The notes under the pieces: generated by a model
Seen by the model: only the letters and a program-made list of their open reading frames with translations
The model's database searches: none
What the model was told of the DNA's origin: nothing
Position numbers and translations under genes: made by a program
Shown here: piece by piece, positions 1 through 6,950 of the stretch
Position numbering within the stretch: position 1 is the stretch's first letter
Layout of the letters: each line of letters starts with the position of its first letter
Origin: an uncultured Alistipes sp.
Lineage (GTDB): Bacteria; Bacteroidota; Bacteroidia; Bacteroidales; Rikenellaceae
NCBI GenBank assembly: GCA_947174295.1
Contig: CAMWIG010000089.1
Location: 1-7,816, forward strand
DNA length: 7,816 bases
Reading direction: 5' to 3'

Positions 1-57
1 TTGTGTCGGGCTTGAACTCGCTCCAACTCTTGTATTCTCCCTGCGAGACCTGCTGCG
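1..57. repeat. Direct repeat copy A
   Basis: This stretch matches 515-571 with two mismatches (positions 47 and 56). It codes on the minus strand for the signal-cleavage site and first mature residues of the second small secreted protein. It may extend past the window edge. Similarity ends abruptly at the signal-peptide coding part. Confidence 0.9.
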
Positions 58-112
58 CACAAGCGATGTGTGCGACGGCCGCGAGGAGGAGTATTAGGAT
101 TATTCGTTTCAT
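1..112 (-). CDS. Secreted small protein, copy 2 (partial, cut by window edge)
   Basis: The ATG at 112-110 opens a frame that runs off the left edge after 37 codons, so only the N-terminus is visible. It starts with a good type I signal peptide: Lys2-Arg3, a hydrophobic core rich in Ile and Leu, and an A-C-A site before Gln20-Gln21. The mature start (QQVSQGEYKSWSEFKPDT) is identical to that of the gene just upstream, so this is a tandem paralogue. The gap between the two genes is only 25 bp and shows no terminator, which suggests one transcript. I do not recognise the family and the function is unknown. Its place behind a JAMM-domain mosaic protein would fit a periplasmic immunity or accessory protein, which is inference. 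Confidence 0.75.
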   Translation of the reverse strand, partial: MKRIILILLLAAVAHIACAQQVSQGEYKSWSEFKPDT

Positions 113-137
113 CTTCTTTTTCGAATGTACCCCCGAT

Positions 138-635
138 TTAATACAGAATGTATCCGTATTTCATATTTTCGATTGCTTTCGAGTATTCATTGTTCCACTT
201 GACGAATACTCGTTCTATTTTCGTTTTATCTCTGTTTTTGAGCTCCGGTATCTTATCCTCATAAGGAGCGGCCAGCGGATAACTGGCCATAGAGCCATTT
301 ACGACAATGCCGTGTCTCTGTTTGATAGGTGTTTGCATGATTTGTTCATAAGGTTCGACATAAATGGCCATTCCTATAATCACGTGATTGTACATTCTGA
401 ACTCGACGGTCGTAATCGGCAGCTCCAAATCGTCCAGAAATGTCTTCAAAGGAACATTGCGTTCATTCTCCCGATATTTGCTTGCTATCGACCAGTTATA
501 GTTCAGATATGCCGTTGTGTCGGGCTTGAACTCGCTCCAACTCTTGTATTCTCCCTGCGATACCTGCTGTGCGGCGCAATAATCCGTGCAAATGATGCCG
601 GATATGCAGAACAATAGAAATAGTTTGAATTTCAT
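138..635 (-). CDS. Secreted small protein, copy 1 (unknown family)
   Basis: This encodes 165 residues. I place the start at the ATG at 635-633. The frame is open 13 codons further up, but only this Met is followed directly by a signal peptide (Lys2, Lys4, a hydrophobic core, then C-A-A before Gln23-Gln24). The mature protein is about 143 residues, predicted periplasmic, without further membrane segments and with many Tyr, Lys and Glu residues. I recognise no family. The first 18 mature residues match the next gene. It begins 29 bp after the stop of the JAMM-domain gene and shares that gene's AT-rich 3' composition, so the two may have arrived together. A possible promoter element (TATATTTG) lies in the gap, so it may also be transcribed on its own. 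An immunity or chaperone role for the upstream protein is inferred from gene order only. Confidence 0.8.
   Translation of the reverse strand: MKFKLFLLFCISGIICTDYCAAQQVSQGEYKSWSEFKPDTTAYLNYNWSIASKYRENERNVPLKTFLDDLELPITTVEFRMYNHVIIGMAIYVEPYEQIMQTPIKQRHGIVVNGSMASYPLAAPYEDKIPELKNRDKTKIERVFVKWNNEYSKAIENMKYGYILY
515..571. repeat. Direct repeat copy B
   Basis: This is the partner of 1-57 at the equivalent place in the first small secreted gene. Near identity at DNA level, including third codon positions, points to recent duplication or gene conversion rather than selection on the protein alone. Confidence 0.9.
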
Positions 636-651
636 AATCGTAGCGTTTTTA

Positions 652-659
652 CAAATATA
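652..659 (-). promoter_or_regulatory. Possible Bacteroidota -7 element
   Basis: Read on the minus strand this is TATATTTG, a full match to the TAnnTTTG consensus, lying 16 bp before the ATG of the small secreted gene. No clear TTG stands about 20 bases upstream, and the implied leader would be only about 10 nt. It is a weak candidate for independent expression of the small genes. Confidence 0.35.
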
Positions 660-664
660 GTGAT

Positions 665-2380
665 TTATTGGCATTTTTTTGTTTCGTAACTATCGGGTTT
701 GTCGGCGGTGCCGCCATTGCCTGTTGTCGCGGCCCCTTTGAAACTGTCGGAGTCCGCCTCCTTCTTCATAAGTCTGATACCGGTATTGTATTGTTCGAGC
801 GCATATTGCCATGCGTAGAATGCTGCGTCTTTTATGGAATAATTGTAATTTTCGCCTTTCATTGTCTTATAGGCGTTGGCAAAACAGTTATGGAATTGAA
901 TGAAATGCGATGATCTCATATGGTCGATTGCTCCTGTTTCGGGGATAATCCCTCCTGTATTCAGAACAGTCGTATAGAATATAAATGTCTGAGCGCTATC
1001 GCTGACATGCAGAACATATACTTCACCAGAGGGAGAGTATATATAAACATCTGTATAGGTTTGGCCTATTTCGTTCGATGCACATATTAATGTCCAAATG
1101 TCTGTTTCAGAAGGAGGAGTACCGTTCGGATGATTATGCATAGAAGCAACGGCGTTATAATCTAATCTGACATAAACTTTCTTTTCGTCGTGCGATGTCG
1201 TCGGCCCGTTGACAGACCATGCTCCGTCTTTTTCTGATAGCGTCATGTTGTACTCGTAGTTGCTGTTGTTTATCGCATTGAGAAATTCGCTCATCTTACA
1301 GTCGAACGCACGGTAATTCAGGTCGGCTGCGACTTTGTCGGCGTAAAAGTTGGGGTAAAGCTTGTCGCAGTCTACCGATTTTGGACAAACGCACGGGCAC
1401 TGACCGCATTTGGGGCATGCTATCGGAGTATACCCCGGTATCGGGTTTATCGGTTCGATGTTCGGGTTGCGGATTACACCGGGATATATGGGCTGGATGG
1501 GTGTATTATTCCCGTTTTCATCTTCATCCTTATTGTATTTATTCTCGTCGTCTTGGTTCTCGTTGTTATTGTTGTTGTTGTTTCCATTGCCGTTTCCTGA
1601 GCCGCCGCTTCCGAAACCGCCTGAATTGCCCGAATTGCCCGGACTGCCGGTGTCTCCGCCGTCGGGATTTCCGCCCGGAGAACCGGTATTTCCGCTGTTG
1701 CCGCCGCTGTTTGTCGAACCGCCGCCGTTGTCTGCGAAATCGGTGTTGTTTTTAAGCATTTCGAGGTATATCGAATATAGAGTCACTCCATCTGCCTTTC
1801 CGTCGCCGGTGTTGTCTATGTATATGTAGAGATTGCCGTCCGTACCCCAAAACGTAGTTCCGACCGGGCCGTATATATAGTCACCAGGTGCACGTGTCGT
1901 GCCGTCGGTTGCGGGAATTATCCACGTGCCGCCCATCATGGCCGAGAAGCGGTGCAGACGCTGTTCGGGAGTCATGCGGGAGTCGGCGATGAAGACGTTG
2001 TCGACGAGGCGGCCGCGGTCGTAGCGGGCCACGGCGACGGGGCGTCCGTCGATGGTGGCGTAGTACTCCAATCCGCAGTAGTCGACGCGGTCGTCGCAGT
2101 TGAGTGTCATGTCGCATATGTTGCCGTCGTAGAAGTCGGCGTACATCTCGTCGGGAATGCAGACGCGTATGTATGTCGCCATCTCTCCCGTGGTATGCGA
2201 CATTGCGACTATCAGTTTGGCGTGGCTCAGGACGCCGTACTCGCGGCCGTGGCGGTCCTGACGGACTACCCGATATGTTTTTCCGCCCGATACGGGGATG
2301 TCGACCGTCGAAATCGCGGCGGTCGCCGATGCGGCGGCATCCTCCCAGTGCAGAGTCGGGTCGCCGAGGGTGAAGGGCAT
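665..2380 (-). CDS. Mosaic polymorphic-effector-like protein with C-terminal JAMM/JAB-like domain
   Basis: This encodes 571 residues with no signal peptide from the chosen ATG. Order: an unrecognised N-terminal domain (about 1-180); a D-x-T-G-D-G-x-A-D loop (189-197) like an EF-hand or type-3 calcium repeat; a Gly/Ser/Asn then acidic Asn linker (about 215-295) with seven Asn in a row at 267-273; a Pro/Ile stretch; a cysteine cluster with C322, C325, C328, C330, C332 and C338; and a C-terminal domain with H415-N-H417-P418, S424 and D427. The last set resembles JAMM/JAB metalloprotease ligands, though the spacing before Ser is one residue short of RadC-type motifs; E383 could be the catalytic Glu. 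JAB-like domains are known in polymorphic toxins, where they act as releasing peptidases or effectors. The DNA for residues 1 to about 155 is GC-rich and the rest is distinctly AT-richer, suggesting an exchanged tip. The start is uncertain: the frame stays open upstream without ATG, GTG or TTG. An effector role is inferred. Confidence 0.8.
   Translation of the reverse strand: MPFTLGDPTLHWEDAAASATAAISTVDIPVSGGKTYRVVRQDRHGREYGVLSHAKLIVAMSHTTGEMATYIRVCIPDEMYADFYDGNICDMTLNCDDRVDYCGLEYYATIDGRPVAVARYDRGRLVDNVFIADSRMTPEQRLHRFSAMMGGTWIIPATDGTTRAPGDYIYGPVGTTFWGTDGNLYIYIDNTGDGKADGVTLYSIYLEMLKNNTDFADNGGGSTNSGGNSGNTGSPGGNPDGGDTGSPGNSGNSGGFGSGGSGNGNGNNNNNNNENQDDENKYNKDEDENGNNTPIQPIYPGVIRNPNIEPINPIPGYTPIACPKCGQCPCVCPKSVDCDKLYPNFYADKVAADLNYRAFDCKMSEFLNAINNSNYEYNMTLSEKDGAWSVNGPTTSHDEKKVYVRLDYNAVASMHNHPNGTPPSETDIWTLICASNEIGQTYTDVYIYSPSGEVYVLHVSDSAQTFIFYTTVLNTGGIIPETGAIDHMRSSHFIQFHNCFANAYKTMKGENYNYSIKDAAFYAWQYALEQYNTGIRLMKKEADSDSFKGAATTGNGGTADKPDSYETKKCQ
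1562..1582 (-). repeat. Asn-codon run (seven AAC/AAT triplets)
   Basis: Seven consecutive Asn codons, six AAC and one AAT, form a trinucleotide tract inside the low-complexity linker of the JAMM-domain protein (residues 267-273). Changes in copy number would keep the reading frame and only alter linker length. Confidence 0.8.
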
Positions 2381-2470
2381 ATAGTTTTCGATTTCGGTGC
2401 GGGTGCGGGTCGATGCTTCATAGGCGAACGGGTTTTGCTGATTCGGAGGATTGCGTCGTATGCAATATAC

Positions 2471-2508
2471 GCAAAAAATACCGGAAATCCAAACGGATTC
2501 CCGGTATT
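2471..2508 (-). terminator. Rho-independent terminator after the PepSY-like lipoprotein gene
   Basis: On the minus strand the arms 2508-2495 and 2490-2477 form a 14-bp stem with one G-U pair and a GTTT loop, followed by a run of T (2478-2473 read in reverse). It lies 74 bp after the stop of the lipoprotein gene and about 90 bp before the ATG of the mosaic gene, so the two are probably separate transcripts. This is the clearest terminator in the left half of the window. Confidence 0.88.
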
Positions 2509-2581
2509 CGGTCTCTCTGCGAGCCGGTGACGATATGCGTCCGGCGCGGGATGTTTCCGCGCGCCAGGCGATGTCGCGGCC

Positions 2582-3436
2582 TTAAATCAGAGTGCCGTCG
2601 GTGAGGATTTCGACTCTCTCGACGCGGTCGGACTGCGGGTCGCCCATCTCGAAGCGATACCATTCGTGCGTGTCGTTCACCCACAATGCCGACGATTCGA
2701 TGTCCCATGCTCCGTAGGGCGTGCCTTGAAGGGTCTGCATGACGGCTGCGGGGATGTCGGCCACGGCCACGGGAGTCTCGGTGCCAATCCACGCGTTGCC
2801 CGAGTCGAAGTAGGCGCGGCGCAGGGTCTTGCCGTCGAGCAGTACGACCTCATAGTCGTAGCCCTCGTGTTTCTGGCGCAATACCTCGGCTATGCGGGCC
2901 GTGGGATATTTGAGCTTGATGAAATCGGAGACGGCTGCCGGCATCTGCTGCGGAATGACGTCGTAGTGGTAGTCGCTGTCGTAGCGGTCGAGTTCGGACT
3001 TCACGAGTACGCCGTCCTCGGAGTAGAAGAGATTGTAGTCCTCGCTGCCCTTCTCGACTTCGAGCACGTAGAGCGTCGCCATCTCGTTGCGGAGCAGCTT
3101 CTCCACGTCGTCTACGCTCCACGATGCGAAGTCGCTGGCCTGGAATGCCGTCTTGACATCGGTCGGGAGCGATTCGTAGGTCACGTCCACTTCGGACATG
3201 TACCACTTGCCCGACTCGCCGAACCATGCGTCGGTCTCGGCGCCGTTGTCGCGGAATTCGGCTACGATGTAGTCTTTGATACCGCGCCAGCGGACGTTGG
3301 TGGCGTTGGGGTACATCTGTTCGAACGTGGTTTTCACGGCCGAAGGGACCTTCGGCGAGTTGTCCTCGTCGTCGTCGCAACCGTGGAGCACGGCTACGGC
3401 AGCAAGCGACAACATCCAAAAAGCAAATTTTTTCAT
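2582..3436 (-). CDS. PepSY-like lipoprotein
   Basis: This encodes 284 residues. The N-terminus is a lipoprotein signal: Lys2-Lys3, a hydrophobic core, and L-H-G-C with C20 as the lipidated residue. The residues after it are acidic (D-D-D-E-D), which resembles the lipoprotein export signal that places such proteins on the cell surface in Bacteroidota. The body holds repeats of a pattern typical of the PepSY-like (BLIP-fold) family: P-x-x-V-x-x-x-F-x-x-x-Y-P-x-A near 31-45, then strands with W-R-G and Y-I-V-A-E-F, and a second round near 165-180 (I-P-Q-Q-M-P-A-A-V-x-x-F-I-x-x-x-Y-P-x-A). Family members are secreted and generally of unknown role. The gene starts 88 bp after the nucleotidyltransferase gene with no terminator seen between, so it may be read from the receptor operon or from its own promoter. 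It ends at a strong terminator. Confidence 0.9.
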   Translation of the reverse strand: MKKFAFWMLSLAAVAVLHGCDDDEDNSPKVPSAVKTTFEQMYPNATNVRWRGIKDYIVAEFRDNGAETDAWFGESGKWYMSEVDVTYESLPTDVKTAFQASDFASWSVDDVEKLLRNEMATLYVLEVEKGSEDYNLFYSEDGVLVKSELDRYDSDYHYDVIPQQMPAAVSDFIKLKYPTARIAEVLRQKHEGYDYEVVLLDGKTLRRAYFDSGNAWIGTETPVAVADIPAAVMQTLQGTPYGAWDIESSALWVNDTHEWYRFEMGDPQSDRVERVEILTDGTLI

Positions 3437-3524
3437 ATCGAAATTTTTAAAGGTTGTATGTCGCAGGGTCGCAAATTCGGTGCCGTTTATGGTCGGAAGG
3501 GGCGCAGTGCCGCAGCTGGCCGTG

Positions 3525-4112
3525 TCAGGGCATCCACTCGACGATGCCCGTCACGGGGTGGGCGGTGCGCCATGCGACGAACTCGTCCCACGTGCGGACG
3601 CCGTCGCGCAGTACGGCCTGATAGTACTCCACGCCCATGATGTGTTCGTCGTCGGGGGTGAGGTATTTCAGCCGTAGAATCGCCGTGCGCGTTCGGTCGG
3701 TCAGCGCGGCCGCTATGCGCTCGGCCATGCGCTCGAAGAAACCGTCGTAGCGCGAGCCTGCGAGGATGTGTATCATGTCGAACTGCCACTCGCGCCCCTG
3801 GTCGTCGGCGACCCATGCGTGCCACTCCACGCACTCCTCCTCGGTAGCGAGCAGATTGCGGCATTCGATGCGCTGCACGGCGGGGTTTTCGGCGAAGCGC
3901 GCCATGGCGGCGAAGCTGTCGGCGAGCGCGAGCGGCCGCGAGTAGATGTGGAAGTCGATGTCGCGGTGCTTCATCATAAGGCCCATGGCCAGCGACCCGA
4001 CCATGCGCGGTTCGGCGCCGACTGTGCGCCACACGTCGACCAGACGCGTGCGCTCCACCAGGTCGAGGGCCGTGCGGCGGTTGTGCTCGGCAAGCGAAAG
4101 GAATTCCTCCAT
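3525..4112 (-). CDS. Nucleotidyltransferase-fold protein
   Basis: This encodes 195 residues, predicted cytosolic, with no signal or membrane segment. The segment V-G-S-L-A-M-G-L-M-M-K-H-R-D-I-D-F matches the nucleotidyltransferase pattern: G39-S40 followed by D51 and D53. A third acidic residue (D112 in Q-F-D-M-I-H) sits where the fold usually supplies the last metal ligand. The family covers antibiotic-modifying enzymes, MNT/HEPN toxin systems and tRNA enzymes; the substrate here cannot be told. No HEPN partner lies beside it, so a toxin-antitoxin role has no support. It begins 5 bp after the lipoprotein stop, the third gene of the receptor operon, which is odd company for a cytosolic enzyme. 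The Met is the first in frame and fits the short gap. Confidence is high for the fold and low for the function. Confidence 0.85.
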   Translation of the reverse strand: MEEFLSLAEHNRRTALDLVERTRLVDVWRTVGAEPRMVGSLAMGLMMKHRDIDFHIYSRPLALADSFAAMARFAENPAVQRIECRNLLATEEECVEWHAWVADDQGREWQFDMIHILAGSRYDGFFERMAERIAAALTDRTRTAILRLKYLTPDDEHIMGVEYYQAVLRDGVRTWDEFVAWRTAHPVTGIVEWMP

Positions 4113-4117
4113 GGCAA

Positions 4118-4579
4118 TCAGATGTGATAGCCGTTTTCGAACAGCAGTCCCGTGTACTCGACGTGCATGGTGAAGCAGTCGAACGATACTTTCAGGGTGG
4201 CGAATGGGCCGCTGCCGAGCTCGACGTCGAGGCCGGTGATTTCGTAGCGCGGCATCTGCTCGCCGTTGTAGTAGGGTATGACCGACTCGGCGGTGTAGCG
4301 TCCGTCGTCGGAGAGAACGATGCCGCGCACCTCGATGGAGATTCGGGGCATCTCGGCCACGAACTTCACGCGCTCCATGGCGAGGGTCTTCGTGCCGTCG
4401 TCGGCGTCGATGAGCCTGAATGCGGCGTCGTGGTCGGTGAATGCGTCGAAGCGGCTGCCCGGCAGGGGCGTAACCTCGGTCGTCGAGGCGTGTATCTCCT
4501 CGAACACCTCTTGCTTGTCGTCGCAGGCCGTGCAGAGCAAGGCCGCAGCGGCCAGAATAGTCACGAACAGTTTTTTCAT
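4118..4579 (-). CDS. Small lipoprotein partner of the TonB-dependent receptor
   Basis: This encodes 153 residues. The signal is of lipoprotein type: Lys2-Lys3, an Ala/Leu core, and C-T-A-C with C19 as the lipidated residue, followed by D-D-K-Q-E, again an acidic export-like signal that suggests the outer leaflet. The remainder alternates polar and hydrophobic residues as in a small beta-barrel or beta-sandwich; a calycin-like fold is possible but I cannot identify the family. The start ATG shares four bases with the receptor stop (ATGA), so translation is probably coupled. Many Bacteroidota receptors have such a lipoprotein that holds or hands over the ligand; that role is inferred from position. 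The frame stays open far upstream across the receptor gene, but only as a shadow in another phase. Confidence 0.9.
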   Translation of the reverse strand: MKKLFVTILAAAALLCTACDDKQEVFEEIHASTTEVTPLPGSRFDAFTDHDAAFRLIDADDGTKTLAMERVKFVAEMPRISIEVRGIVLSDDGRYTAESVIPYYNGEQMPRYEITGLDVELGSGPFATLKVSFDCFTMHVEYTGLLFENGYHI

Positions 4580-6933
4580 ATTTCGATGTTTAATGTTATG
4601 CCGAATGTCCGCGGGCGGGCGTGTTGCAGGAACTCGTTGCCCACCGACTTGAAGTAGAATACGTCGTAATGCTCGCCTGTGAGGTTGCGCCCCCACACGT
4701 CGACCGACCAGCGCCGGTGTTCGAAGCGGACGGACGCTCCCATGAGCGCGTAGAAAGGCTGACGCCGCGAATTCTCCTCGTTCCACCATATCGGGCCGGC
4801 GCCGTTGGTGTCGCAGCGCAGCACCAACGAGTCGAGCCACCGCGCACCTATGCGCAGCGAGTAGGAGAGACTCGCCGAGAAGGTGTGCTGCGGAGCGTAG
4901 GGAATGCGCCGGCCGCCGTAGTCGATGCCGTTGCGTTCGTCGTAGAGGTAGCTGACGAATCGGGCGTCGGTATATCCGTATGCCGCGGAGAACTCCCAGC
5001 CGTCGCAATAGACCGCCGATGAGAATTCGCCGCCGAGACTGCGCGTGTGCCCGGCGTTGGTCATCATGCGCCCCGTGACCGAGCCGCGCGGGAAGACGGT
5101 GAGCTGCTGGTCGGTGCAGTCGATGCAGAAGAGCGCTGCATCGGCCCGGAAGTGCCCGCACGGGCTCGCATAGCGACCGCCGAGTTCGTAGTTCCAGCTC
5201 TTCTCGGGTTTGTAGGCCGCCACGTCGTCGATGGTGTATGCCTCGTCGGGGAATACGTTCATGCGCTCCATGAGAGCTGTTTGCAACACCTCGGAGAACA
5301 TCTGGGTATTGAATCCTCCCGCCTTGTAACCTTTCGAGACGGTGAGGTAGATATTGTTGCGGGTGTCGCTGCCGATGCGGCACAGTATCGAGAGCCTGGG
5401 CAGCACCTCGACGAACGACCGGCTCGCGGAGCCTTTCAGCCGGAAAGGTTCTATCATAGTCGTGCCGATGCTGCAACTCTCCGACGTCGAGCTGTCGTAG
5501 TGCAGGTTCGACCGTTCCCAGTCGATGCGCAGACCGGCCGTGAAGCGCCAGCGGCCGACCTCGCAGTTCGATTCGTGGTAGAGCGCCGCTCCGTAGTTCG
5601 CGATGCGGAAGCGGCTGTCGAGCGGGAATGAGTCGGGGAACTGCGGGCGCAGTCCGGTGTGCTCCTCGACATTGGCGATTATCAGGCGTTCGATGCCGTC
5701 CGCGAGGAACTCGACCGGGGCGTGCATGTCGGTGTGCCGGTAGAATCCGAACGCACCGGCAAGCCATCGGTAGCGTCCATGCTCGGGCGAACGGAATACG
5801 ACATCCTCGGTCGCGGCATGCTCGGTGCGCCGCTGCATCAGTGTGAAGTACGACAGCGGCAGGAAATCCTGGTCGAGAAGCATGCGGTCGTCGAGATACT
5901 GGTAGCTCGTGATGCTCGCGACGGAGAACCGCCCTTCGTCGCAGGTCACCGTGAAACCGTCGCTCAGAGCCGTGCGGCGGTAGGACGAAGGGTCGTTGTA
6001 GCGTATCTCGCCGTTGCGGATTATCGTCTCGCCGTTCTCGACGATATCGTCTCCGGCATAAGCGTAGGGGTATCCGCCCTGCCGCAGCGACGAGACCGCC
6101 AGCGTGTTGTCGAAGTTCAGCCGCGTGGAGGGGCGCCACTGCAATCTGATGCGTCCGCCGGCCGAGCGCTCCCAGTCGCACGTTTCGCCGGTCGCGAGGT
6201 TGCGGAAGAAGCCGTCGGACGATGAGTAGTAGCCAGCCACGGCCGTGCCGAAGCGTTCGCTCGGGCGGTTGTAGGCCGAAGCGCGGAATTTGTAGCTGTT
6301 GCCGCTCGAATATTCTGCTCCGAGGCGCACGCCTTCGTAGTCGAACGGCGAGAGCGTGTAGATGTTCATCACGCCGCCCATGGTGTTGCGTCCGTAGAGG
6401 GTGCTCTGCGGGCCGCGCAGCACGACGATGCGCTCGATGTCGCACATTTCGGTGTCGTAGGCGTCCTTGTTCAGACAGGGTACGTTGTCGACGTTGAGGC
6501 CCATTACCGGCTGGTCGATGCGCGAGCCGAGACCGCGGATGTATATCGACGAGGTCATGCGCGAGCCGTAGTCGGGAATGTGCATGTTGGGAACCAGCAG
6601 CGCGACGTCCTTCGGCGATTCGATGTGCAGCCGTTCGATGCTCGTCTTGCCGAGCGTGCGGACTGCTGCTGCCGATGTCGCGAACGACCGTCCGTGCTTT
6701 ATGGCCGTCACCTCCACGGCATCGACCGTAAGCGTGGTATCGACCTGACGGTCGGCCGCTGTCGTGAGCTCGTCGTGTGCAGCCGTCGTGCGGTGCGCTT
6801 CGTCCGGGTGCCGGTTTTCTGCCCGATGGTTCGCCATGAGTGCCGGTGTTGCGATGTCGGTCTTCATGGCGAAGCACTCCGCAGCGCCTGCGAGCGCCGC
6901 CGCACAGAGTATGTATTGCAGGATATGGTGCAC
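4576..6933 (-). CDS. TonB-dependent outer-membrane receptor
   Basis: This encodes 785 residues from a GTG start, active in the outer membrane as a gated importer powered by TonB. Order: signal peptide (1-22, ending E-C-F-A); a His-containing spacer (about 23-65); a possible TonB box V-E-V-T-A-I-K (73-79); a plug domain (about 71-193) with I-Y-I-R-G and the conserved R-G-P-Q-S-T-L-Y-G-R-N-T-M-G-G (173-187); and a beta-barrel to the end, rich in Tyr, Arg and Trp. It lacks the carboxypeptidase-like N-terminal domain of SusC proteins, so it resembles iron or cofactor receptors more than glycan importers. The frame is open to TTG at 6981, but that TTG matches a -33 element and the codons before 6933 look non-coding. 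A TTG at 6963, which would keep two Lys in the signal peptide, is also possible. The last residue is Ile, not the usual aromatic. The ligand is unknown. Confidence 0.93.
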   Translation of the reverse strand: MHHILQYILCAAALAGAAECFAMKTDIATPALMANHRAENRHPDEAHRTTAAHDELTTAADRQVDTTLTVDAVEVTAIKHGRSFATSAAAVRTLGKTSIERLHIESPKDVALLVPNMHIPDYGSRMTSSIYIRGLGSRIDQPVMGLNVDNVPCLNKDAYDTEMCDIERIVVLRGPQSTLYGRNTMGGVMNIYTLSPFDYEGVRLGAEYSSGNSYKFRASAYNRPSERFGTAVAGYYSSSDGFFRNLATGETCDWERSAGGRIRLQWRPSTRLNFDNTLAVSSLRQGGYPYAYAGDDIVENGETIIRNGEIRYNDPSSYRRTALSDGFTVTCDEGRFSVASITSYQYLDDRMLLDQDFLPLSYFTLMQRRTEHAATEDVVFRSPEHGRYRWLAGAFGFYRHTDMHAPVEFLADGIERLIIANVEEHTGLRPQFPDSFPLDSRFRIANYGAALYHESNCEVGRWRFTAGLRIDWERSNLHYDSSTSESCSIGTTMIEPFRLKGSASRSFVEVLPRLSILCRIGSDTRNNIYLTVSKGYKAGGFNTQMFSEVLQTALMERMNVFPDEAYTIDDVAAYKPEKSWNYELGGRYASPCGHFRADAALFCIDCTDQQLTVFPRGSVTGRMMTNAGHTRSLGGEFSSAVYCDGWEFSAAYGYTDARFVSYLYDERNGIDYGGRRIPYAPQHTFSASLSYSLRIGARWLDSLVLRCDTNGAGPIWWNEENSRRQPFYALMGASVRFEHRRWSVDVWGRNLTGEHYDVFYFKSVGNEFLQHARPRTFGITLNIEI

Positions 6934-6950
6934 CGTCTTGAATTTTTGTG

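Noticed and set aside
3..617. Long plus-strand frame over the small secreted genes
   Set aside because: It is antisense to two genes with signal peptides and a shared mature start, and its own product has no recognisable features.
1381..1829. Two plus-strand frames giving Cys/Arg-rich and Pro/Leu-rich products
   Set aside because: They are antisense reads of the Gly/Ser/Asn linker. The odd composition comes from the repeat, not from a real protein.
2543..2566. GC-rich inverted repeat just after the PepSY-like gene
   Set aside because: Imperfect on the transcribed strand and without a T-tract; the better terminator is at 2471-2508.
2666..3640. 324-codon plus-strand frame
   Set aside because: It is antisense to the PepSY-like lipoprotein gene, Val/Gly/His-rich, and crosses into the next gene without its own start context.
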